Assembly: GCF_009707955.1 (NCBI RefSeq)
Contig: NZ_WMDQ01000001.1
Coordinates: 62,001 to 126,000 of the forward strand
Length of the DNA stretch: 64,000 nt
Source of the DNA: Flavobacterium sp. LC2016-13
GTDB lineage: Bacteria; Bacteroidota; Bacteroidia; Flavobacteriales; Flavobacteriaceae
Direction: 5' to 3'
Positions 43,475 through 49,805 of the stretch are shown here, piece by piece. How positions within the stretch are numbered: the first letter of the stretch is position 1; each line of letters starts with the position of its first letter. The notes beneath the pieces are model-generated. The model made no database searches. It was not told the DNA's origin and saw only the letters and a list, made by a program, of their open reading frames with translations. The position numbers and the translations under genes were made by a program.

Positions 43475-43786
43475 ATGAAAGCATCAGCTGAAGATATACC
43501 TAATCTTCATCCTAAATTTTTCTGGGATTTTAGATTTGATAAGATTGATTGGGAAGGGGGATATAAAATGGTAATTGCCCGTATTATAGAGCGTGGAGGT
43601 CAATTGCAGATTGACGAAATCGTGCGTTTTTATGGTCGCGAAAAAGTAATTACGGCTGTGCGTGACGAAATTTACTTTCTTCCAAATTACGGCATTGAAA
43701 ATGCCCTTAAATTCTTTCCCGAACTCAAAAAGGAAGAGATGTACTGCTACCTCAACCGCAAGGATAAACCCTATCACTGGATTTAG
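43475..43786 (+). CDS. Candidate antitoxin partner of AbiEii (DUF6922-like)
   Basis: I start at the ATG at 43475 (MKASAEDIPNLHPKFFWDFR), giving 103 residues, because a promoter box lies between the upstream ATG at 43439 and this one. Recognisable features are FDKIDWEGGYKMVIARIIER and ELQ-like QLQIDEIVRFYGREKVITAV, with a helical pattern that could bind DNA or the toxin. Small proteins of this type sit next to AbiEii toxins in Bacteroidota. Antitoxin function is inferred from position. Confidence 0.7.
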   Translation: MKASAEDIPNLHPKFFWDFRFDKIDWEGGYKMVIARIIERGGQLQIDEIVRFYGREKVITAVRDEIYFLPNYGIENALKFFPELKKEEMYCYLNRKDKPYHWI

Positions 43787-44149
43787 TCCTGCTTCTTTAT
43801 TAAACACAAGATTCTTTTTACTTTATATTTTTACCAAAAGAAATAAAAAGAAAACAAAGGTATGAGGGGCTTTTTCAGTCTGCCAAAAAGACTACGGCAT
43901 AATGTTTTGCTCGTGCCTCACAAACCACCCTTCGGGACTTATTCCGTTTCCTTCTTGTCTGCCTGCATCCCGTCATATGAAATTGCTTTCTTTTTCTTTT
44001 TTCCGGTTTTTCTGTTTTCTTTTGGAAATATACTTTTATTGGGATTGTGCAGGTTTAATTATTTTAAAGTTTGCCTGATATAAAATTGCAAATTTACCGG
44101 AAAAACCATAAAAGCATTTTTACATTTTTATGCTTTTAAAAATACTTAT

Positions 44150-44345
44150 ACAAATAAGTAAATGCTTGCAGGCTTGCACACCTGAATGCCAGAGTGCTTG
44201 CATGCCAACATACTTGCCTGCTTACATTCCTGCATACTTGCAAACCTACATATTTGCTTGCGCACAGTACAGCATACTTGAATGTCTGCATCTCCTCTTA
44301 CTTACTTGCAGTCCTGCATACTTGAGCCCTTGCTTATAAGTAAGA
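44150..44345. repeat. Cluster of degenerate CTTGCA/CCTGCA repeats
   Basis: CTTGC, CCTGC and CATACTTG recur many times in under 200 bp, often with 12-bp spacing (e.g. CTGCATACTTGCAAAC). The cluster is flanked by AAGTAA at both ends. Another copy, GCCTGCATACTTGCAT, lies at about 44428-44444. The look is that of iterons or a protein-nucleation array. Confidence 0.6.
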
Positions 44346-44544
44346 TCTAAGTTAATTATTGTGCTAATATATCTTCCCGAAATCTGCTAGCTTCACCAAA
44401 AAAATACTTTATGATCAGGCTGTGTTATACGCCTGCATACTTGCATATTTCTAAAATAAATTACTTGTAAAAATTACAATATAAAAAGGGCATCAAGCCC
44501 TTTCAATTAAAAATCATTGGTAATAATATTTTCGAGAGAAAATA

Positions 44545-44598
44545 GCAAGTTGTGTTTTGAGATGCTTGAAATGAATTCAGCATCTCAAAACAACTTGC
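44545..44598. repeat. 20-bp inverted repeat (long hairpin)
   Basis: GCAAGTTGTGTTTTGAGATGCT (two parts: GCAAGTTGT, then TTTTGAGATGCT after a 2-nt bulge) pairs with AGCATCTCAAAACAACTTGC across a 12-nt loop. It ends 62 bp past the stop codon of the leftward 113-residue protein. It could be a terminator, although its T-tract is poor, or a recombination or transfer site. Confidence 0.65.
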
Positions 44599-44660
44599 CC
44601 TGCGGGGCTGAAAAACGCCTCCGGAGTCGGTGTTTTATAAAGATTATAAATAGACATGAA

Positions 44661-45002
44661 TCAGTCTGCACTGATTTTCTTCTTTTCTTTTAAATATCTG
44701 CTGTGAAGCATGTCCAGCAGATCTCCTTCTTCCAGCGGAATCATCATTTCTATAACCTTAAGAAGACTGTAAATATATCTTTCAGTCTGCTTGTGATTAT
44801 TCTCACTTATTTCAATCCCTTCCAAAGCCAGCATTCCTGCTTTTAGTAAATCCATAATCATGGTAAAAAGATCAGAATATCCACTAACATTTATGTTCAG
44901 ATTGTATATATCTTTTCTTGTTTTTGACGCTGGCTTGAGCATTACAAAATAATGTTCGGGATTCTCAACCATATCACTTAATTTGATTTTATTCTTTTTC
45001 AT
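44661..45002 (-). CDS. Small protein, paralogue of the 120-residue neighbour
   Basis: The 113-residue soluble protein shares its layout with the protein at 45628: a beta N-terminal part (DIYNLNINVSGYSDLFTMIM), a helix LLKAGMLALEGIE, a second helix YIYSLLKVIEMMIPLEE, and a C-terminal LLDMLHSRYLKE. The family is not recognised. It is the last gene of the five-gene leftward operon led by the NT/HEPN protein. Function is unknown. Confidence 0.6.
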   Translation of the reverse strand: MKKNKIKLSDMVENPEHYFVMLKPASKTRKDIYNLNINVSGYSDLFTMIMDLLKAGMLALEGIEISENNHKQTERYIYSLLKVIEMMIPLEEGDLLDMLHSRYLKEKKKISAD

Positions 45003-45052
45003 ATCACATTATTTTTAGTTAAACTGGGCATTCTTGAGAAGATGTAGTAATA

Positions 45053-45616
45053 TCAGCATTCGGCATTATCTTTAGGTTCTTTAGATTTTTTTATCCGTTC
45101 AAGACCTCTTTCCTTCATCAGCTCTCCAGCATCCAGCATTTTTATTAAATGGATATACGGAGTCGCAAGGTCAATGTCCCCGTCTCCTTTGCACGGAGAC
45201 AGCGAAAGGCTTACTATTTCAGAGAGGAAAAATTCAAACTCCTTAAGGGTTTTCTCTGCAAATGCCTTTTGAAATACTGTGAAAGGATTGTCATATTCCT
45301 GCTTTGTCAGCGAAGTGAGATGAAATACATCTTCGGTGCGCACTGACTCTTTCACTTTCCATTTACTGCTTTTTTTATGCAGGCAGTAGTATATTTTCAA
45401 AAATGAGCATACAGCTTTATAGAACACAAAAATATCGCCTGGTCTATCATTACAGCAGATTTCCTTTTTAAAGCTGTACAATACTGCCTGCGTTAAATTT
45501 CGCTTGTAGTAATCAAGGTGCGCAAAATCAAAGAGGGCATCAGATGCTTCAAATGGATTTCCCGCCTCAAACCCAGCCCAGAATTTGGTCTTAAAGTTTT
45601 TTTTCTTCTTTTTCAT
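45053..45616 (-). CDS. Hypothetical protein of the HEPN operon, 187 residues
   Basis: The protein starts with a Lys-rich tail (KKKKKNFKTKF) and is helical after that, with the segment FDFAHLDYYKRNLTQAVLYS. No catalytic motif or family is recognised. It lies between the two small paralogues at 44661 and 45628 in one operon, with gaps of 50 and 11 bp. It may be a helical partner of the HEPN proteins; this is only positional inference. Confidence 0.55.
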   Translation of the reverse strand: MKKKKKNFKTKFWAGFEAGNPFEASDALFDFAHLDYYKRNLTQAVLYSFKKEICCNDRPGDIFVFYKAVCSFLKIYYCLHKKSSKWKVKESVRTEDVFHLTSLTKQEYDNPFTVFQKAFAEKTLKEFEFFLSEIVSLSLSPCKGDGDIDLATPYIHLIKMLDAGELMKERGLERIKKSKEPKDNAEC

Positions 45617-45627
45617 GATTTAAAAAA

Positions 45628-45990
45628 TTAGTTATCCATTTGTTCATTTTTATTTTCCTGATTGATCTCTAAATAAAGCTTGTGCAGTTTATCCAGTCCT
45701 TCTGCCTCACAGCATGGCAGGAGCTGTATCGCAATTTCCAGAATGCTCGTAAGATGGAAAGCGGGATCCTCAATCTGGCTGGAGTTTTCCAGATCGGAAT
45801 TCTCCAGCGCATGAAGTGCTATTTTCATAAGATTTTGTACCGTGAAAATCAGATTTATGTAGCTCGTAAACTTTATGTCGGCATGGTAAATCCCGTCTTT
45901 CCCTCTCTGCGGGGTCAATGTTCTAAAATAAAAACTGCCTTTCAGTTCTTTGATAAAATCATCCGCCTTTTTATTTTCATTAGTTTCCAT
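45628..45990 (-). CDS. Small protein, paralogue of the 113-residue protein
   Basis: The 120-residue protein has the same pattern as the protein at 44661: GIYHADIKFTSYINLIFTV, LMKIALHALENSD, LTSILEIAIQLLPCCEAEGL, DKLHKLYLEI. Its start codon overlaps the end of the upstream NT/HEPN reading frame (TAA at 45980-45982) by 11 bp, so translation was probably coupled to the intact form of that gene. Function is unknown. Confidence 0.62.
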   Translation of the reverse strand: METNENKKADDFIKELKGSFYFRTLTPQRGKDGIYHADIKFTSYINLIFTVQNLMKIALHALENSDLENSSQIEDPAFHLTSILEIAIQLLPCCEAEGLDKLHKLYLEINQENKNEQMDN

Positions 45991-46813
45991 ATTCTTTAAA
46001 TATTTGTTTGGTCTGCTCAGCGTACTGCTGATACATTGTTTTTACTTCACTCATCAGCCACTGCATTTTTTCAAATGCTGTCTCAACAATTTCTGCAGTT
46101 AACGGTTCAATTTCTTCTCCCCACTGTACAGCTTTTCGGGCAAGATCAAGCTTTGTTAAAACTTCTTTCTCTTCTTTATTATCTAAGTCAAAAGTTCAGC
46201 CTAAGACACTATTAAATTTCGCAATGCGCTCCTGCTGGTCTGAAATGTTTTCATCTGCCACCCATTCGCCCGTTAAAATCCATGAGGCATTAATAAAAAG
46301 ATATCGAAACTGCTCATGTATAACATACATTGCCATCAAATAATTCCCATTCCCACGGTAGTATTTTAAGTCCCTGCCAATAGTATTGGCTTCTGATATC
46401 CACCTTTGATAATTGTCAGCAGTCTTTTTTAAAAGCCGTCTGATATTTATTTTTTTTATATCCAGAACAGGTTTTCCTCCAGCATTTCTATAAACAAGAT
46501 CTGTTTCTTTACAATTGAAAAGAAAAAATAAATTTCCTTTTCCGACTTCTCTCTTTATACACTCTCTGTCAAAAAAACAGAATGAAAAATTATTGTAGTT
46601 TTCAATTACTTTCCATAAATGGAAGACAACATCGTCATAGTAATGGGGGCTTTTTTTGCTCACAACAATTGTCAGAGTTCCTGTTTTTGATTCTACAGCA
46701 GAATCCGAAAAGTAAATACAATCAGCTTCTACAAACTCTACTAAGAGTTTCAATATTTTCTTGACTGCCTGATATTTGGGATGGTCTTTCTGTGTTAAAA
46801 TATTATAATACAT
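45980..46813 (-). pseudogene. NT-like/HEPN protein split by an in-frame TGA
   Basis: The frame from ATG 46813 runs 205 codons to TGA at 46196-46198 and then continues open, without any shift, for 71 more codons to TAA at 45980. The first part has a nucleotidyltransferase-like region (TGTLTIVVSKKSPHYYDDVV) and a HEPN-like helix pair (ANTIGRDLKYYRGNGNYLMA, MYVIHEQFRYLFINASWIL). Sequence beyond the stop (TFDLDNKEEKEVLTKLDLAR) aligns with the first module of the 544-residue neighbour (VFNTDHDKDKEIADLLDRAR). The paralogy across the stop, and the overlap of the distal end with the next gene, show that this was one gene of about 277 residues. A sequencing error or stop-codon readthrough remains possible. 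Confidence 0.75.
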
Positions 46814-46824
46814 GATCTGTATGT

Positions 46825-48459
46825 TTAAGGTTCAGCCGAAATCAGCTTCTCAGTACGTCTTAATTCATCTTGTACCACACCTGTGCAGAAACCAGCAAAA
46901 TCATTGTATCGATCCTGCAAAAGATTCATATCCAGTTCAGAAAAAGTATCTGCACCGCTGTATCTCAGCGAAGCATAGGATCTGCTTAATATCGTAAACA
47001 AGTTTCTGTCCTGTTCTGTAACCCTCGGGAAGTAACTGCTTATTTCAGGGTTAAAATGATCGCAGATTTCCAATAGATAGGAAAGGGAAAAATGATTTGG
47101 AGAATACCCCATAAACAAGCGGATCATTCCAAGACAGATTTGTTCTGCCATAGTATGGAGCATCAAACCTTTAAGGGGAGCATAACAAGCCCATTCATAA
47201 TCTCCCTGCCAGCTTTCCATATAGTTTACCACAATATTTCTATAGCTCAGGTATTCTTTCGCTGATGTTATACAGCGGACTGGCAGATTTACAGTTTCCA
47301 GAACGGCAGACTCTTTTTTAAACAAAGCCTTTCCATTTTTTATAATATTCAAAAAGAAAAACTTCTGATCGCCTGTTGCGCTCTTAAGCTCTGAAATATT
47401 ATGAATCAAAAGTGTTGCCGTGCACTGCTCTTTAGTTCTGCTTTTAATAACATCAGCCAGATCATGCACTGCATTTAATTTATTTTCTTTAACCAGTACT
47501 AATAGATAAAAGTGTCTTACCGTTTTTTCCAATGTTCCAAAACAATAAACCGCCTCAGTCTTAAGATAAGATGTAACGGTATCACTGACAAGCTTCTCAT
47601 AGTCTATTACCTCATCATTTAAAATTTCTGGATTCTGTTTCGGTTCAATAAAAAGAGCGGACTTTTCTTCACAGTAAGAAAGCTGGTCTTGGAAGATCTT
47701 TTTAGTTTCTTTTAAAATGCGGTAAAGTTTGTTCTGTGCTTCTTTAACCCTTTCTTTCTTAATCTTTGTTTTGCCTGCGTAAGGAAATTCAATCCTTGCT
47801 CTATCAAGCAAATCAGCAATTTCTTTATCCTTATCATGATCAGTATTGAACACCTGCTTCAAAACGGGTGCATAGTCCTTAATCGTGTCTAAGTGGCTTA
47901 ATGTATAGTGATTTGAATGAGATTTTCCCATGACCAGTCCTCCTATGATACCAAAAAGCAGGTTTACTGCCTGATGTATTGTATAGAGTGCCATAGAATG
48001 GTTATTTGTTCCTTCATAATGCTGGGAGCCTCTTCTTAATGATTCCGCTTTGGCTAAAAGCCCGCTGTTTTTCTTTACTGCTTTTTTAAGCAGAACAGAT
48101 ACAGCCGGAATATCTTTTTTTATCTTAAAGTCAAACTCATCGTTTTTAAACAGGCTTATGTTTGATAAATACCATTTTAGATAATATAAACACCCATTCT
48201 TTAAACGATGCAGTACATCCCATAGATTTATAATCACATAAGGAACGGATGGATATTTTTTCAAAACCTTATCTGCCCATTCATACATTTCCGATGCAAT
48301 CTGCTGTGAATCCTCCCTTAAGATTATGGTAAGTATATGACCGCTTTTACCTGCGGTCTCTGCGTGATGCAGAGTGACCGCTGTAATGTCCATAAATGAT
48401 TGGAGCTCTCCCACGGCATTCTCCAATTCTTTCTGCTTTTGAAATTGAATTTCACTCAT
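46825..48459 (-). CDS. Tandem nucleotidyltransferase-like/HEPN two-module protein
   Basis: The 544-residue protein consists of two similar modules. Each has an alpha/beta nucleotidyltransferase-like part (KSGHILTIILREDSQQ; VRHFYLLVLVKENKLN, followed by IHNISELKSATGDQKFFFLN) and a helical HEPN-like part (SQHYEGTNNHSMALYTIHQA, VNLLFGIIGGLVMG; YEWACYAPLKGLMLHTMAEQ, MIRLFMGYSPNHFSLSYL). HEPN domains often act as ribonucleases or tRNA-directed toxins; NT-like partners can inactivate them. The canonical RxxxxH motif is not evident, so catalysis is uncertain. It leads a five-gene operon divergent from an XRE regulator in the mobilizable element. Confidence 0.7.
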   Translation of the reverse strand: MSEIQFQKQKELENAVGELQSFMDITAVTLHHAETAGKSGHILTIILREDSQQIASEMYEWADKVLKKYPSVPYVIINLWDVLHRLKNGCLYYLKWYLSNISLFKNDEFDFKIKKDIPAVSVLLKKAVKKNSGLLAKAESLRRGSQHYEGTNNHSMALYTIHQAVNLLFGIIGGLVMGKSHSNHYTLSHLDTIKDYAPVLKQVFNTDHDKDKEIADLLDRARIEFPYAGKTKIKKERVKEAQNKLYRILKETKKIFQDQLSYCEEKSALFIEPKQNPEILNDEVIDYEKLVSDTVTSYLKTEAVYCFGTLEKTVRHFYLLVLVKENKLNAVHDLADVIKSRTKEQCTATLLIHNISELKSATGDQKFFFLNIIKNGKALFKKESAVLETVNLPVRCITSAKEYLSYRNIVVNYMESWQGDYEWACYAPLKGLMLHTMAEQICLGMIRLFMGYSPNHFSLSYLLEICDHFNPEISSYFPRVTEQDRNLFTILSRSYASLRYSGADTFSELDMNLLQDRYNDFAGFCTGVVQDELRRTEKLISAEP

Positions 48460-48529
48460 AATTTTTCTTTTTTTAATTAATACTTGTCTGAAAAATTGTA
48501 TTTTTGTTTAACACACAGGCAAGTAAGTG

Positions 48530-48579
48530 ATTAGTCGTACTGTACCGTATCAATTTGTATTGTACCGTACAAGACTAAT
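48530..48579. promoter_or_regulatory. Operator region between XRE regulator and HEPN operon
   Basis: ATTAGTC (48530-48536) and GACTAAT (48573-48579) form an inverted repeat. Inside it the 9-mer TGTACCGTA occurs twice, at 48541 and 48561, exactly 20 bp apart. On the minus strand TTG, 19 bp and TACAATTT follow toward the HEPN operon as a possible promoter. The XRE protein at 48634 is the likely binder. Confidence 0.5.
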
Positions 48580-48621
48580 TTCTATATTGCACATAGGACT
48601 TACTTTTTTATTCTTAATTAT

Positions 48622-48629
48622 TATCTTTG
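48622..48629 (+). promoter_or_regulatory. Promoter box of the XRE regulator
   Basis: TATCTTTG matches TAnnTTTG and ends only 4 bp before the ATG at 48634. Transcription would start at or next to the start codon, which suggests a leaderless message. No TTG is seen at the ideal -33 distance. Confidence 0.4.
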
Positions 48630-48633
48630 AGCT

Positions 48634-49041
48634 ATGAGTACAGTAACAAAACCAAATCACATAGGACGAAAAATTAGTCGTATTCGTGAATTAAAAGACA
48701 TGAAACAAGAAGCTTTAGCCCAGGCTATGGGAACAAACCAGCAGGCGATTTCTATTATGGAAAACAGCGAAACGATAGAAGAAGAAAAACTAATCGAAGT
48801 AGCAAAGGCTTTAGGAGTAAGCGTAGAGGCAATTAAGAATTTTTCGGAAGAAGGTGTGTTTAACTATTTCAATAATTTTTACGATAATAGTCAGGGAACT
48901 GTTGGGAATTATCACTGCACGTTTAATCCATTGGATAAATTGATCGAATCTCACGAACAGCAAATCAAACTATACGAACGTCTAGTTCAAGCCGAAAAAG
49001 ACAAAGTCGAATATTTGGAAAAATTACTAAAAGCGAAATAA
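48634..49041 (+). CDS. XRE-family helix-turn-helix regulator with coiled-coil tail
   Basis: The 135-residue protein has an N-terminal Cro/C1-type domain (about 10-68): ISRIRELKDMKQEALAQAM, GTNQQAISIMENSETIEEE and LIEVAKALGVSVEAIKNF. A linker follows, then a C-terminal coiled coil (LIESHEQQIKLYERLVQAEK) suited to oligomerisation. Very similar regulators are frequent in Flavobacteriia. It is divergent from the NT/HEPN operon and separated by an operator-like region, so it probably represses one or both. A clear terminator follows. Confidence 0.85.
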   Translation: MSTVTKPNHIGRKISRIRELKDMKQEALAQAMGTNQQAISIMENSETIEEEKLIEVAKALGVSVEAIKNFSEEGVFNYFNNFYDNSQGTVGNYHCTFNPLDKLIESHEQQIKLYERLVQAEKDKVEYLEKLLKAK

Positions 49042-49068
49042 GCTTTTATAAAAGATATATTAATTCCA

Positions 49069-49092
49069 AAAAGAGACTTTCGAGTCTCTTTT
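49069..49092 (+). terminator. Rho-independent terminator of the XRE gene
   Basis: AAAAGAGACT, a TTCG loop and AGTCTCTTTT form a perfect 10-bp hairpin followed by further T residues, 27 bp past the stop codon of the XRE regulator. Confidence 0.85.
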
Positions 49093-49156
49093 TTGTTGCT
49101 AAATATTATCTATTTTTTACATAATTCAATATTATCATTGAATTAAATTATTTTTC

Positions 49157-49389
49157 ATGAATCCTCCCCATCAACCATTATTTTGTTTCTCAGGTATACC
49201 AAAAAACTTCTTCAATACTGAACTGCAAAAAATTTATGTGTATGATAGTATTAAAGACAGAGTCTACTTTAAAAAACCGCAAAAACATTATTTAGTGAAC
49301 CGAAACTAAATTCTAAATTTAAAAAGGGAGAAGTTGATCATTATTCTATCGAAAAAGAATTGAATGATTTAGCTCGTCTTGAGCAATAA
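49157..49389 (+). pseudogene. Frameshifted remnant of a small gene
   Basis: A short frame from ATG 49157 gives about 50 residues (including PLFCFSGIPKNFFN) and stops. In the +1 frame coding-like sequence goes on (KTLFSEPKLNSKFKKGEVD, then HYSIEKELNDLARLEQ) to TAA at 49387. Joining the two at about 49285 would give one protein of some 75 residues. Family unknown. The evidence is composition and continuity only. Confidence 0.3.
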
Positions 49390-49562
49390 GTAGACTTTTC
49401 TCCAAGCGATATAAGAAATATTTTTACTGCAATTTATTTAACCTTTTTTGACAAATAGAATCATTACCCTCTACCCTCTCATTAAAATTTTCTTTTAACC
49501 TTGTATAAAATGATTATTAAGGATCTGAAAATTTATATATAAAATTGTGGGAGATAAGAATT

Positions 49563-49605
49563 TGGAACCAAGTTAAGTTATAAAAAATTTATAATCTGGA
49601 ACCAA
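49563..49605. repeat. Direct repeats flanking a small palindrome
   Basis: TGGAACCAA occurs at 49563-49571 and 49597-49605, with the palindrome TTATAAA-AAA-TTTATAA (49578-49594) between. It lies just past the tracrRNA terminator. It may be a binding site or an insertion scar. The rest of 49390-49627 shows nothing else. Confidence 0.35.
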
Positions 49606-49627
49606 AAGCTTATCAAAAAATTAAATC

Positions 49628-49740
49628 ATAAAAAAAGCGACCCTTGAGAGGCCGCTTTGAATGTTTTCACAACGGAATAATCCTTATTGTGAATTGCTTC
49701 AAATTGTACTGCAATTATACAATTAAAATTCTTCTACTTG
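49628..49740 (-). ncRNA. tracrRNA of the type II-C CRISPR system
   Basis: Read on the minus strand, this region contains an anti-repeat (GTACAATTTGAAGCAATTCA then CAAT) that nearly copies the 3' part of the plus-strand CRISPR repeat (TACAATTTTGAAAGCAATTC). It can therefore pair with the crRNA made from the opposite strand, with small internal bulges. Downstream come AAGGATTATTCCGTTGTG (nexus-like) and a terminator hairpin AAGCGGCC/GGGTCGCTT with a run of seven T. It is divergent from cas9, whose start lies 66 bp away. The 5' end is approximate and may reach about 49750. Confidence 0.85.
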
Positions 49741-49805
49741 ATTACGGTTTTCCATAAAACTATTAATTTTCTTTTGAGTAAATTTCGAAATTAATTTTTT
49801 GAGAT

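Larger units (their letters stand above)
43787..44660. other. Large non-coding region of the mobilizable element
   Basis: About 870 bp with no supportable gene. It contains a GC-richer stretch (about 43860-43980), a cluster of TTGCA-type repeats (44150-44345) and a long hairpin (44545-44598). Open frames here (e.g. 43862-44083 and 44130-44339) are low-complexity products of the repeats. The region is a good place for an origin of transfer or partition-like site. Confidence 0.5.

Noticed and set aside
43862..44083. Open frame of 73 codons with a run of Phe
   Set aside because: Composition reflects T-rich non-coding DNA; no start signal or protein-like pattern.
44130..44339. Open frame with a repeated PAYL/PAYI pattern
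   Set aside because: It is the translation of the 12-bp-spaced TTGCA repeats; low-complexity and without gene features.
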